Source: an uncultured Collinsella sp.
GTDB taxonomy: Bacteria > Actinomycetota > Coriobacteriia > Coriobacteriales > Coriobacteriaceae
Length of the DNA: 14,062 nt
Assembly (NCBI GenBank): GCA_900555765.1
Contig: USMA01000006.1
Coordinates: 1 to 14,062 of the forward strand
Direction of reading: 5' to 3'
This document shows positions 1 to 8,931 of the stretch, one piece after another (positions within the stretch are counted from its first letter, which is position 1; each line of letters begins with the position of its first letter). A program made the position numbers and the translations under genes. The notes beneath the pieces are model-generated. The model searched no databases. It was not told the DNA's origin and saw only the letters and a program-made list of their open reading frames with translations.

Positions 1-136
1 TGGGAGAGCTAGCGTTTTAGCGTCCGCGGCTCTAAGAGAAATTTGTCTGCAAGGCAGTGAGTGATCCGTGTGTGTGGCGGGGTAAGATTGATCGCGGTTT
101 TGATTGATGATCGATTGAGTTTGTTGGGCGGAGTCT
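1..136 (+). other. Non-coding leader upstream of rmuC
   Basis: I see no supportable gene here. The second half is AT-richer than the genes and repeats GATTGAT-like words (about 87-117). A TAAGAT at 83-88 could be a -10 box, but no convincing -35 box lies at the right distance. The region probably holds the rmuC promoter and perhaps the tail of an upstream unit. Confidence 0.4.
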
Positions 137-1492
137 ATGTCTGCTATTGATATCGTGCTTGTTGTGATCGCCTTGGTGGCGGTGGGGGTTGCTGTGGCTT
201 GTGCCCTGCAGCTTAAGGGCCTTCGCGCCGAGCTGCAGGAGCGCGGCGATAGCGGGGCAGAGATGCTGGCTGCGCTCGAGCAGGCCAACAATGCGCTCGA
301 CACCCTGAACGTCGCTTTGGCCGAAACCCGCCGCACGGCAAATGCCATCGCGCAGCAGCAGACAACCGATGCGGCCGTGGAGCAGCAACGCTACCTGACC
401 ATCGCGCGTGAGTTCTCGCAGGCTGGCGACCGTATGGAGGACCTGCGCCGCGAGACGGCCCAACAGCTTGGCGCCAACCGCGAGGGCATCGAGCACCGCC
501 TGGACAAGGTGCGCGAGACGGTCGATACCCAGCTGGGCGCCATCCGCAAGGACAACAACGTGCAGCTCGATCAGATGCGCGCGACGGTGGACGAGAAACT
601 CTCCCGTACGCTCAACGATCGCCTGTCTGCATCGTTTAAGCAGGTGAGCGACCAGCTCGAGGCTGTGTACAAGGGTTTGGGCGACATGCAGTCAATCGCC
701 ACCGGCGTGGGCGACCTTAAGCGCGTGCTGGGCAACGTCAAGGCGCGTGGCATTTTGGGCGAGGTGCAGCTTGGTGCAATCCTGGCGGACATCCTTACGC
801 CCGACCAGTATCTGGAAAACGTCGCTACCAAGCCCGGCGCCGCGGAGCGGGGTGAGTTTGCCGGCAAGCTGCCGGTAGACGAGGGCGATCCCGTGCTGCT
901 GCCGATCGACTCCAAATTCCCGGGCGACGCGTACGAGCACCTGCTCGACGCGCAAGAGTCGGGTGATGCCGAGGCTGTGGCCACCGCGCGCAAGACACTC
1001 GACGCCATGGTGAAACGCGAGGCAAAGGACATCTGCGAAAAGTACCTGAGCGTGCCCGCGACCACCAACTTTGGCATCATGTTCGTGCCGTTTGAGGGGT
1101 TGTATGCCGAGGTCGTCAGTCGCCCCGGGCTTATCGAGACCCTGGGCCGCGACTATCACGTCAACGTTGCCGGCCCTAGCACCATGGCGGCCATCCTCAA
1201 CAGTCTGCAGATGAGCTACCAGACGTTTAAGTTGCAAAAGCGTACCGACGACGTGCTGCGTGTGCTCTCTGCCGTCAAGGCCGAGCTGCCACGCTATCAG
1301 GCGGCGCTGCGCCGCGCCCAGCAGCAGATCGAGACCGCGGGTAAAACGGTCGAGGGCATTATCACCACGCGCACCAACGTTATGGAGCGCAAGCTCAAGG
1401 ATATCGACGCGCTGGAAGACGCCGACCAAGCTGATGAGATCTTGGGACTCACGCCCGCGGGCCTTCCCACAGATCAAAAAGACGAGGACTAA
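137..1492 (+). CDS. rmuC: DNA recombination protein RmuC
   Basis: This 451-residue protein belongs to the RmuC family, nuclease-fold proteins linked in E. coli to limiting inversions at short inverted repeats. The biochemical activity is not well established. Residues about 4-24 form one hydrophobic N-terminal membrane anchor. A long charged coiled coil follows (about 25-180, rich in Gln, Arg and Glu). The conserved RmuC domain then runs from about 190 to 425, with the family blocks GILGEVQLG (from residue 205) and LPIDSKFPGDAY (from 255). Length and domain order are normal for the family. The ATG at 137 is chosen because the membrane anchor starts directly after it; GGAG at 130-133 is a close, modest ribosome binding site. 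The gene ends in TAA and is followed by a hairpin terminator, so it is probably transcribed separately from the ABC transporter gene. It shares the neighbourhood with two other DNA-maintenance genes, nth and mfd. Confidence 0.93.
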   Translation: MSAIDIVLVVIALVAVGVAVACALQLKGLRAELQERGDSGAEMLAALEQANNALDTLNVALAETRRTANAIAQQQTTDAAVEQQRYLTIAREFSQAGDRMEDLRRETAQQLGANREGIEHRLDKVRETVDTQLGAIRKDNNVQLDQMRATVDEKLSRTLNDRLSASFKQVSDQLEAVYKGLGDMQSIATGVGDLKRVLGNVKARGILGEVQLGAILADILTPDQYLENVATKPGAAERGEFAGKLPVDEGDPVLLPIDSKFPGDAYEHLLDAQESGDAEAVATARKTLDAMVKREAKDICEKYLSVPATTNFGIMFVPFEGLYAEVVSRPGLIETLGRDYHVNVAGPSTMAAILNSLQMSYQTFKLQKRTDDVLRVLSAVKAELPRYQAALRRAQQQIETAGKTVEGIITTRTNVMERKLKDIDALEDADQADEILGLTPAGLPTDQKDED

Positions 1493-1505
1493 TTGCAACA
1501 AGACG

Positions 1506-1544
1506 GTGGGGCGCCGGCGTAAACGCGGGTGCCCCGCTGCTTTT
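1506..1544 (+). terminator. Rho-independent terminator of rmuC
   Basis: A GC-rich hairpin has arms 1508-1519 and 1524-1535 around a TAAA loop, with one G-G mismatch and one G-T wobble. It is extended outward by another pair or two, and CTGCTTTT follows. It begins 13 bases after the rmuC stop. Confidence 0.75.
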
Positions 1545-1554
1545 CGCATCGCGC

Positions 1555-1585
1555 TTGCCTGAAGTGCGCTTTAGTGTGCAACAAT
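1555..1585 (+). promoter_or_regulatory. Possible promoter of the ABC transporter gene
   Basis: TTGCCT (1555-1560) could be a -35 box and AACAAT (1580-1585) a -10 box. The 19-base spacer is longer than usual. The pair sits just after the rmuC terminator and about 35 bases before the ABC gene start. It is a sequence-only guess. Confidence 0.3.
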
Positions 1586-1619
1586 GGCGTTTCGCCCTAT
1601 CAGACGCGAAAGGAAGTCC

Positions 1620-3422
<1,803 letters not shown>

Positions 3423-3437
3423 GCGACTCGGACGTGG

Positions 3438-3443
3438 GACAAT
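3438..3443 (+). promoter_or_regulatory. Possible -10 box for nth
   Basis: GACAAT lies in the 63-base gap between the ABC gene and nth, 42 bases before the nth start. Similar nACAAT words precede the ABC gene, mfd and the aldolase gene. No good -35 box is evident. nth may equally be read through from the ABC gene, since I see no terminator in the gap. Confidence 0.25.
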
Positions 3444-3485
3444 TGTGCCCATAAGTTTATTGTGCCGTTGAGCCGAGGAGTCGTT

Positions 3486-4151
3486 ATGCCACGTGAGACC
3501 AATGCCGCCACGCGCGAGCGCGCCGTTGAGGTGTGTGAGCGTCTCAACCGTCGCTATGGCCCGGTCGAGTGCTTTTTGGACCACGAGAATCCCTTCCGCC
3601 TGCTGATCGCGGTGCTGCTCTCGGCGCAAACGACCGATGCGCAGGTCAACAAGGTGACGCCGCGGCTGTTTGCCCAGTGGCCCACGCCCGAGGCCATGGC
3701 CGGGGCGAGTGTGGCTGACGTGGCAGACACCATCAAGTCACTCGGCTTCTACAAGAGCAAAGCCAAGCATGCCGTCGAGGCCGCGCAGATGATCGTCGCC
3801 GACTATGGTGGCGAGGTGCCGGCCGACATGAAGGAACTCGTGAAGCTGCCGGGCGTGGGACGCAAGACGGCGAACATCGTGCTCAACGTGGGGTATGGCA
3901 TCGTGGAGGGCATTGCGGTGGACACGCACGTCAACCGCATTGCGCACCGCCTGATGCTGAGTCCCAAGACGCATGCAAAGGAGCCGCTCAAGACCGAGCA
4001 GGATCTGCTCAAGATTTTGCCGCACGAGTATTGGGAGTCGGTCAACCATCAGTGGATCACCTTCGGTCGCGAGATCTGCGACGCCCGCAAACCCAAGTGT
4101 GACGAGTGCCCGCTGGCGGATTTGTGCCCCAGCGTGCGCGTAGCGGGGTAG
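3486..4151 (+). CDS. nth: Endonuclease III (DNA glycosylase / AP lyase)
   Basis: This 221-residue protein is a bifunctional base-excision-repair enzyme. It removes oxidised pyrimidines from DNA and cuts at the abasic site. The helix-hairpin-helix motif LPGVGRKTAN (121-130) carries the catalytic lysine, Lys127. The catalytic aspartate is Asp146 in VDTHVNR. The C-terminal 4Fe-4S cluster loop is complete, with Cys198, Cys205, Cys208 and Cys214 in the family spacing C-x6-C-x2-C-x5-C. Length is typical. The ATG at 3486 is chosen over the in-frame GTG at 3462 because GAGGAG (3475-3480) stands five bases before it. It follows the ABC gene by 63 bases and precedes mfd by 157 bases. The gene ends in TAG. 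Confidence 0.96.
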   Translation: MPRETNAATRERAVEVCERLNRRYGPVECFLDHENPFRLLIAVLLSAQTTDAQVNKVTPRLFAQWPTPEAMAGASVADVADTIKSLGFYKSKAKHAVEAAQMIVADYGGEVPADMKELVKLPGVGRKTANIVLNVGYGIVEGIAVDTHVNRIAHRLMLSPKTHAKEPLKTEQDLLKILPHEYWESVNHQWITFGREICDARKPKCDECPLADLCPSVRVAG

Positions 4152-4199
4152 GGCGGAACGCATCTTCGTCTGGCGTTTTTTGCGGGGCTGGGTTTGCCC

Positions 4200-4240
4200 T
4201 TGAGCCGGAGTCCTCTCCATGCGCTACCATGACAGACAAT
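4200..4240 (+). promoter_or_regulatory. Possible mfd promoter
   Basis: TTGAGC (4200-4205) and TACCAT (4225-4230) could form a -35/-10 pair with a 19-base spacer. GACAAT (4235-4240) is an alternative -10 box. Either places a transcript start upstream of the hairpin at 4256-4283. Neither pair is a strong match. Confidence 0.3.
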
Positions 4241-4255
4241 GTATTTGACGTACGA

Positions 4256-4283
4256 CCCGCCGAGCTTGCCCCGGCGGGCTTTT
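4256..4283 (+). terminator. Terminator-like hairpin between nth and mfd
   Basis: Perfect 7-bp arms CCCGCCG (4256-4262) and CGGCGGG (4272-4278) enclose a 9-base loop and are followed by CTTTT. The hairpin lies 104 bases after the nth stop and 25 bases before the mfd start. It either ends nth transcripts or, if mfd starts upstream of it, acts as an attenuator in the mfd leader. Confidence 0.6.
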
Positions 4284-4308
4284 GGCGTTGCGATGCCGGA
4301 GGAACAGC

Positions 4309-5064
4309 ATGCTCATTCACCGTATAGCCGCGCAGCTCTACACTGCCGAGGCACTGCAGACCGTCGAGGCCGGACTCGATGCCGGCGAGGACGTGACGCT
4401 GGCTGTGTCGCAGTCGGGCCGCACGCTTATGGCGGCCGCCCAGTTTGCGCGCCGCCCGCGCCCGACGGTCTACATTGTGAGCGGCGAGGATGCGGCTGAT
4501 CGCGCCGCGCGCAGCCTTGCCGCCTATGTGGGCCTGGCGCACGTGTGCCGCTTTCCCGAGCGTAAGGACTATCCGTGGCGCGAGCAGGCGCCCGACGACG
4601 CCGTGGTGGCGCAGCGCTGCGAGGCTCTGGGGCGCATCGTGCGCGGGGACAACTGCATCATGGTTGCCTCGGCCCGTGCGCTGCTGCGCTGCGTGCCGCC
4701 GGTCGAGAGTCGCTATTGGGAGTCCACCACTTTTGCGGTGGGTGAGGAGATTCCTTTTGACGAGGTGCCGCAGCGCCTGGTGGGCATGGGCTACACCAAT
4801 GCCGGCGCCGCTGATGCGCCCGGTCTGTTCCGCGTTCACGGCGACACCGTCGAGGTGTTTCCCGCGCAGGAGAAAGCGCCCGTGCGCATTGAGTTCTTTG
4901 GCGACGAGATTGACCGCATCCGCCGCATGGTGAGCTCAACGGGGCAGACCATCGGTAACGAGGACAGTATTGAGATCTTCCCCTGCCGTGAGCTGGCGCT
5001 TACCGACGAGGCCGTCCACAACATGCATGTGGCGCTCTATCGCGCCAGCCAGGACGACAGCTAG
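4309..5064 (+). CDS. mfd: Mfd N-terminal fragment (UvrB-like module, truncated)
   Basis: This 251-residue piece holds most of the UvrB-homology region of Mfd (domains 1a, 2 and part of 1b). In intact Mfd that region contacts UvrA and restrains the motor. It includes family-like stretches such as GLFRVHGDTVEVFPA and RIEFFGDEIDRI, which correspond to the end of domain 1b shared with UvrB. It has no ATPase motifs, as expected for Mfd. It ends at the premature TAG (5062-5064). A fragment of this length is not known to act alone and may be unstable. The ribosome binding site GGAGGA lies five bases before the ATG. Confidence 0.7.
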   Translation: MLIHRIAAQLYTAEALQTVEAGLDAGEDVTLAVSQSGRTLMAAAQFARRPRPTVYIVSGEDAADRAARSLAAYVGLAHVCRFPERKDYPWREQAPDDAVVAQRCEALGRIVRGDNCIMVASARALLRCVPPVESRYWESTTFAVGEEIPFDEVPQRLVGMGYTNAGAADAPGLFRVHGDTVEVFPAQEKAPVRIEFFGDEIDRIRRMVSSTGQTIGNEDSIEIFPCRELALTDEAVHNMHVALYRASQDDS

Positions 5065-5067
5065 CTG
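5058..5067 (+). other. In-frame amber stop inside a 10-bp palindrome
   Basis: CAGCTAGCTG is a perfect palindrome that contains the premature TAG (5062-5064). The base after the stop is C, a context that tends to weaken termination. The codons around it read Asp-Asp-Ser-stop-Leu-Ala-Ala. Confidence 0.85.
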
Positions 5068-5082
5068 GCGGCGCTGCTCGAG

Positions 5083-7941
5083 ATGGTGGATGCGCGCATC
5101 GTCACGCCCGAGCTCGACCGCTTTTTGCCGGTGATGTACGGCCAGACCGTGAGCCCGCTGGCACACGTGAGCGGCAAGGCGCTCGTGGTCCTGTCCGAGC
5201 CGCGCTCGCTGTTCGCCGACTGCCTGCGCGCCTACGAGGATATCGAGGCGCGTGCCGGCGAGGCGGGGATTGACCGACTGGATGGCCTGTATGTACGTGC
5301 TCAGCAGCTCGATTTTGGTGCTCAGCAGCGCCTGAACTATGTGAGCCTGATTCGCGCCGGCGGCGCGGTTACGGCAGAGCTCAAGAATGAGCAGCCTGCA
5401 ATCGCAGGCGCGGACAACCGTTTTATGACGCGCATTCAGGAAGTCGTGGGCAAGCGCTACGCCTGCGTGTTTGCCATTCCCGACCGTGGTGCACGCGAGT
5501 CGATGGAGCTCACCTTTGGTGACGAGGGCATTACCTTTGAGGAGTCGCTGACGGCCGCGCCCGAAAACGCAGGCGTCATTGGCGAGCGCGTGCGCGTGGC
5601 AGCGGCGGATTCCGCCGACCGTGCCGCACGCCAGGAGGCCCATGCTTCCATTCGCGAGCGCCGCGCCGACGCGCTTAACGCCCGCTCGCTCGAGGCGGGC
5701 GCCGCGCAGGCCGCCGCCGGCGCCGCCGTGCCCACCATCTCGCGCGGGCGCGTGACCTTTGTGGACGCTGCCCTGCCGCAGGGCGTGGTGGTGCCCGACG
5801 CCAATTTGGCCGTGTTCTCGATCGCCGACCTCAACGCCCGCATGGATGCCAGCCGCGCGCGCAGCCGCCGCAAGGTCGACATTACGCAGATTACCTTCCC
5901 GTTTAAGCCGGGCGACTACGTGGTGCACGCTACCCACGGCATCGCGCTCTTTAGCGAGATCGCGCGCCAGGAAGTGGGCGGCAAGGAACGCGACTACTTT
6001 TTGCTGGAATACGCCGATGGCGACAAGCTCTACGTGCCGCTGGAGCAGGTTGACCGCATTACGCGCTACGTTGGTCCCGACGGTGATAAACCGCGCTTGA
6101 CCAGGCTCAACACCGCCGACTGGACGCGGGCCACCAACAAGGCGCGCAAGAATGCCAAAAAGCTGGCGTTTGACCTGGTCGACCTGTATACGCGCCGCTC
6201 GTCGATTACCGGTATCGCCTGTCCGCCCGATACGCCTGAGCAGATCGAGATGGAGGAGAGCTTCCCCTACGACGAGACACGCGACCAGCTGGAGGCTATC
6301 GCCGACATCAAGGCAGACATGGAGGCGCCCAAGCCCATGGACCGCCTGCTGTGCGGCGACGTGGGTTTCGGCAAGACTGAGGTCGCCCTGCGCGCAGCCT
6401 TTAAATGCGTGGACTCCGGCCGCCAAGTCATGGTGCTCTGCCCCACGACCATTCTGGCCCAGCAGCACTACGAGACCTTCTTTGAGCGCTTTGCCCCGTT
6501 TGGCCTCGAAGTCGAGGTGCTCAGCCGCTTCCGCACGCCGGCGCAGCAAAAGCGCGCGCTCAAGGCGTTTGCCGAGGGCACGATCGACGTGCTCATCGGC
6601 ACGCACCGTCTGCTTTCGGCCGATGTGAACCCCAAGAACCTGGGCCTGGTGATCATCGACGAGGAGCAGCGCTTTGGCGTGCAGCACAAGGAGCAGCTCA
6701 AGAACCTGCGCGAGCAGATTGACGTGCTCACGCTTTCGGCAACGCCGATTCCGCGAACCATGCAGATGGCCACGAGCGGCGTGCGCGACATGAGCCTGAT
6801 CACGACGCCGCCGACCGGGCGTCGTCCCGTGATCGTGCACGTGGGGGAGTACGACCCCGACGTGGTAAGCGCAGCGATTCGCCTGGAGGTGGGCCGCGGC
6901 GGTCAGGTGTACTACGTGTCCAACCGCGTCAAGACCATCGACGACGCCGTGGCGCGCGTGCACGAGGCCGCGCCCGAGGCGCGCGTGGGCGTGGCGCACG
7001 GCAAGATGAGCCCGCGCGAGGTCGAGGACGTGATGATCGAGTTCGCGACCAAAAAGATCGACGTGCTCATCGCCACGACCATCGTGGAGAGCGGCATCGA
7101 CAACGCGACCGCCAACACGCTGATCATCGAGGACTCGCAGCGCCTGGGCCTGGCGCAGCTCTACCAGCTCAAGGGCCGTGTTGGCCGCTCTGCCACGCAG
7201 GCCTATGCGTACTTTATGTTCCCGGGCGAGCTGCCGCTTACCGAGGAGGCCACGGCACGCCTGACTGCACTTTCCGAGTTTCAGGACCTGGGCAGCGGCA
7301 TGCGCATCGCCATGCGCGACCTGGAGATCCGTGGTGGCGGTTCGCTCATGGGGGCCGAGCTGCACGGTAACCTGTCGAGCGTGGGCTTTGACCTGTTTAC
7401 GCAGATGCTGGGACAGGCCGTGGCCGAGGCGCGCGGCGACGACGATGCCGGCGTGGAGGCGGCGAGCGTGGGTATTAACCTGCCGGCCGACTACTTCTTG
7501 TCCGAGGAGTACATGCCGGCGGTGGACCAGCGCGTGCTCGTGTACCGCAAACTCGCGGCGGCCGAGGACTTGGAGAGCATCGATGAGGTGCAGGAGGAGA
7601 CCGAAGCCGCGCATGGCGAGCTGCCGTTGGCGGGACTCAACCTGTTCAATCGCGCGCGCATCCGCATTCGCGGCGAGCGTCTGGGGCTCGAGAGCGTCAC
7701 GCTCAGTGGCGGTCGCATCACGTTTTTGGGCGTCGACGTGCCCAAGAAGGTGGCCTTTGAACTAAAGACCCGCTATGGCGCGGTGAACTTCCCCAAGAGC
7801 CGCAAACTGTCGGTGCCTTACAAGGCGGGCGCCGGTGCGGGCAGCGGCTTGGGTCGCGGCCTCGACGCCAACGACGGCACCGGCCCGGTGGCGGCGGCAC
7901 TCATGCTGCTGCAGCAGTTGGGTGCTAGCGACGACGACTAA
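5083..7941 (+). CDS. mfd: Mfd C-terminal fragment (RNAP-binding and translocase domains)
   Basis: From the first ATG after the stop, this open frame would encode 952 residues, codons 259-1210 of the full gene. It holds the CarD-like RNA-polymerase-interaction domain (full-length codons about 530-590, FPFKPGDYVVHATHG). Next comes the RecG-like helicase core: Walker A GDVGFGKTE with Lys689, the DEEQ box at 784-787, motif III LSATPIPRT and motif VI QLKGRVGRS at 953-961. The TRCF C-terminal domain completes it. All key residues are intact. The ATG at 5083 has no proper ribosome binding site (only GAG directly before it), so independent translation would be weak. If made, the product would lack most of the N-terminal module, which in E. 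coli Mfd holds the motor in check. It may instead be translated only through readthrough of the TAG. Confidence 0.75.
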   Translation: MVDARIVTPELDRFLPVMYGQTVSPLAHVSGKALVVLSEPRSLFADCLRAYEDIEARAGEAGIDRLDGLYVRAQQLDFGAQQRLNYVSLIRAGGAVTAELKNEQPAIAGADNRFMTRIQEVVGKRYACVFAIPDRGARESMELTFGDEGITFEESLTAAPENAGVIGERVRVAAADSADRAARQEAHASIRERRADALNARSLEAGAAQAAAGAAVPTISRGRVTFVDAALPQGVVVPDANLAVFSIADLNARMDASRARSRRKVDITQITFPFKPGDYVVHATHGIALFSEIARQEVGGKERDYFLLEYADGDKLYVPLEQVDRITRYVGPDGDKPRLTRLNTADWTRATNKARKNAKKLAFDLVDLYTRRSSITGIACPPDTPEQIEMEESFPYDETRDQLEAIADIKADMEAPKPMDRLLCGDVGFGKTEVALRAAFKCVDSGRQVMVLCPTTILAQQHYETFFERFAPFGLEVEVLSRFRTPAQQKRALKAFAEGTIDVLIGTHRLLSADVNPKNLGLVIIDEEQRFGVQHKEQLKNLREQIDVLTLSATPIPRTMQMATSGVRDMSLITTPPTGRRPVIVHVGEYDPDVVSAAIRLEVGRGGQVYYVSNRVKTIDDAVARVHEAAPEARVGVAHGKMSPREVEDVMIEFATKKIDVLIATTIVESGIDNATANTLIIEDSQRLGLAQLYQLKGRVGRSATQAYAYFMFPGELPLTEEATARLTALSEFQDLGSGMRIAMRDLEIRGGGSLMGAELHGNLSSVGFDLFTQMLGQAVAEARGDDDAGVEAASVGINLPADYFLSEEYMPAVDQRVLVYRKLAAAEDLESIDEVQEETEAAHGELPLAGLNLFNRARIRIRGERLGLESVTLSGGRITFLGVDVPKKVAFELKTRYGAVNFPKSRKLSVPYKAGAGAGSGLGRGLDANDGTGPVAAALMLLQQLGASDDD

Positions 7942-7953
7942 CAAGTAGGGGGG

Positions 7954-7987
7954 CGTGGTGGGATGAAGTCGTCTTTGTCCCGCCACG
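7954..7987 (+). terminator. Hairpin after mfd, possible terminator
   Basis: Ten-base arms CGTGGTGGGA (7954-7963) and TCCCGCCACG (7978-7987), with one wobble pair, enclose a 14-base loop. No real T-tract follows, so it may be a Rho-assisted end or an RNA-stabilising stem. It starts 13 bases after the mfd stop. Confidence 0.45.
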
Positions 7988-8022
7988 TTGCAGGTTGATT
8001 CCAGCCCCATCGAAAGGAAAGC

Positions 8023-8886
8023 ATGTTCGGATACATCTATAAGAAAGATGTCGCCATTATCGCGGTTGTCCTGTGTCTTTGTCTGGGCGTGGGCAGTTTC
8101 TTCGATTATCAGATCTCGAGCGCGCTGTTCAATATCGGCAGCATGTACGGTCGCTTTATCGAGGCCGCCGGCGAGCTGCCGTTTGAGCTGACGGCGAGCA
8201 TCGCGGGCGTTATGCTCGTGCGCGCGGTGCGTCCCGACTCCAGGGGGAGCAAATGGCTCGCCGTGCTCGGCATCCTCGTCAACATTGGCCTGGCCGGCTA
8301 CGAGATCGTCTCGTCCCTGAAGGTTGGCGGTAAACTCATTTCCGTTCAGCTGGTGCTGACATTTGTGCTGGTCATCGCCGCCAACCTTATCGTCTATCGC
8401 CTCACGCGCACGACCGAGCCCGACGAGCTCACGCGCTGGGCGTTGATGGTGCTTGCCGTGTGGGTCGCTCAGGCCATTATCCTCAACGTGATTGTCAAAC
8501 CGCTGTGGTCGCGCCCTCGCATGCGCGTGATCGAGGTGACGCAGGGTCTCGAGTTTCAGCCGTGGTGGGTGATCGGCAACCCCGACAAGTGGACTTATAT
8601 CGCCACCGGTGTAATCAAGGACGGCTTTAAGTCGTTTGCGAGTGGGCACACGGCGCACGCGGCGATCGGTCTTATGCTCGCCGGGCTTCCCGCGGCGGCC
8701 GTTAAGGAAAAGCCGTCGCGCCGCCGCGTGGTCTTTTGGACGGCGGCTGTGGTCGCGGCGCTCGTCGCCTTTGGCCGTATCGTGATCGGGGCGCACTTTT
8801 TGAGTGACGTAAGCTGCGGCTTTGCCCTGGTGCTGGCGCTTGAGTGCCTTGCCGCGCGCATTGCCTATCCCAACGGCGTACAATAG
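8023..8886 (+). CDS. PAP2-family membrane phosphatase
   Basis: This is a 287-residue integral membrane protein with about six hydrophobic helices. The PAP2 family removes phosphate from lipid substrates such as phosphatidic acid, phosphatidylglycerol phosphate or undecaprenyl pyrophosphate, usually with the active site on the outer face of the membrane. All three motif regions are present: Lys159-(x4)-Arg164-Pro165, a spacing shorter than the textbook KX6RP; ASGH at 206-209 with catalytic His209, in place of the usual PSGH; and GRIVIGAHFLSD with Arg252, nucleophile His258 and Asp262. The enzyme should therefore be active, but the substrate cannot be told. The start at 8023 follows AAAGGAAA (8013-8020). 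The gene ends in TAG, and a possible -10 box for the next gene overlaps its last codons. An undecaprenyl-pyrophosphate phosphatase role is a reasonable guess only. Confidence 0.85.
   Translation: MFGYIYKKDVAIIAVVLCLCLGVGSFFDYQISSALFNIGSMYGRFIEAAGELPFELTASIAGVMLVRAVRPDSRGSKWLAVLGILVNIGLAGYEIVSSLKVGGKLISVQLVLTFVLVIAANLIVYRLTRTTEPDELTRWALMVLAVWVAQAIILNVIVKPLWSRPRMRVIEVTQGLEFQPWWVIGNPDKWTYIATGVIKDGFKSFASGHTAHAAIGLMLAGLPAAAVKEKPSRRRVVFWTAAVVAALVAFGRIVIGAHFLSDVSCGFALVLALECLAARIAYPNGVQ
8879..8884 (+). promoter_or_regulatory. Possible -10 box of the aldolase gene
   Basis: TACAAT, five of six matches to the -10 consensus, overlaps the last codons of the PAP2 gene, 47 bases before the aldolase start. 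No well-spaced -35 box is clear; TTGCCT at 8861-8866 is too close. Confidence 0.35.
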
Positions 8887-8931
8887 CTCCGTTTGAATCA
8901 TCTGACCGATACCCGGTAAGAGAGGATTGCC

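Larger units (their letters stand above)
4309..7941 (+). pseudogene. mfd: mfd, transcription-repair coupling factor, interrupted by an in-frame TAG
   Basis: Mfd recognises RNA polymerase stalled at DNA damage, pushes it off with an ATP-driven translocase and recruits UvrA. The frame from ATG 4309 to TAA 7941 would encode 1210 residues, near the usual 1150-1200, with every domain in order. A TAG at 5062-5064 (codon 252) cuts it inside the UvrB-like N-terminal module. There is no frameshift: the sequence before and after the stop reads as one continuous Mfd in one frame, and a single change from CAG (Gln) would explain it. The start at 4309 is supported by GGAGGA at 4298-4303; an in-frame ATG at 4282 lies in the terminator tail and is less likely. 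The rest of the gene shows no other damage, which suggests a very recent mutation, a sequencing error or tolerated readthrough. The two pieces are listed separately. Confidence 0.8.

Noticed and set aside
692..1549. A 285-codon minus-strand open frame opposite rmuC.
   Set aside because: It is antisense to conserved RmuC motifs and shows no ribosome binding site or family features.
4160..4180. A weak AACGC/GCGTT stem followed by T residues after nth.
   Set aside because: The stem is only about five pairs with a long loop. The hairpin at 4256 is a much better terminator candidate.
4282..4308. An upstream in-frame ATG at 4282 as the mfd start.
   Set aside because: It falls in the T-rich tail of the hairpin and lacks a ribosome binding site. 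ATG 4309 has GGAGGA at ideal spacing.
5062..5064. Genome-wide recoding of TAG as glutamine, as in some gut phages.
   Set aside because: Six complete genes here (nth, PAP2, aldolase, GNAT, SIS, EamA) end in TAG at the expected protein ends, so TAG is an ordinary stop in this genome.
4936..7614. A very long open frame on the minus strand opposite mfd (892 codons).
   Set aside because: It lies antisense to clear Mfd coding sequence. Its translation is rich in His, Arg, Ala and Gly with no recognisable domain, as expected from GC-rich codon bias.
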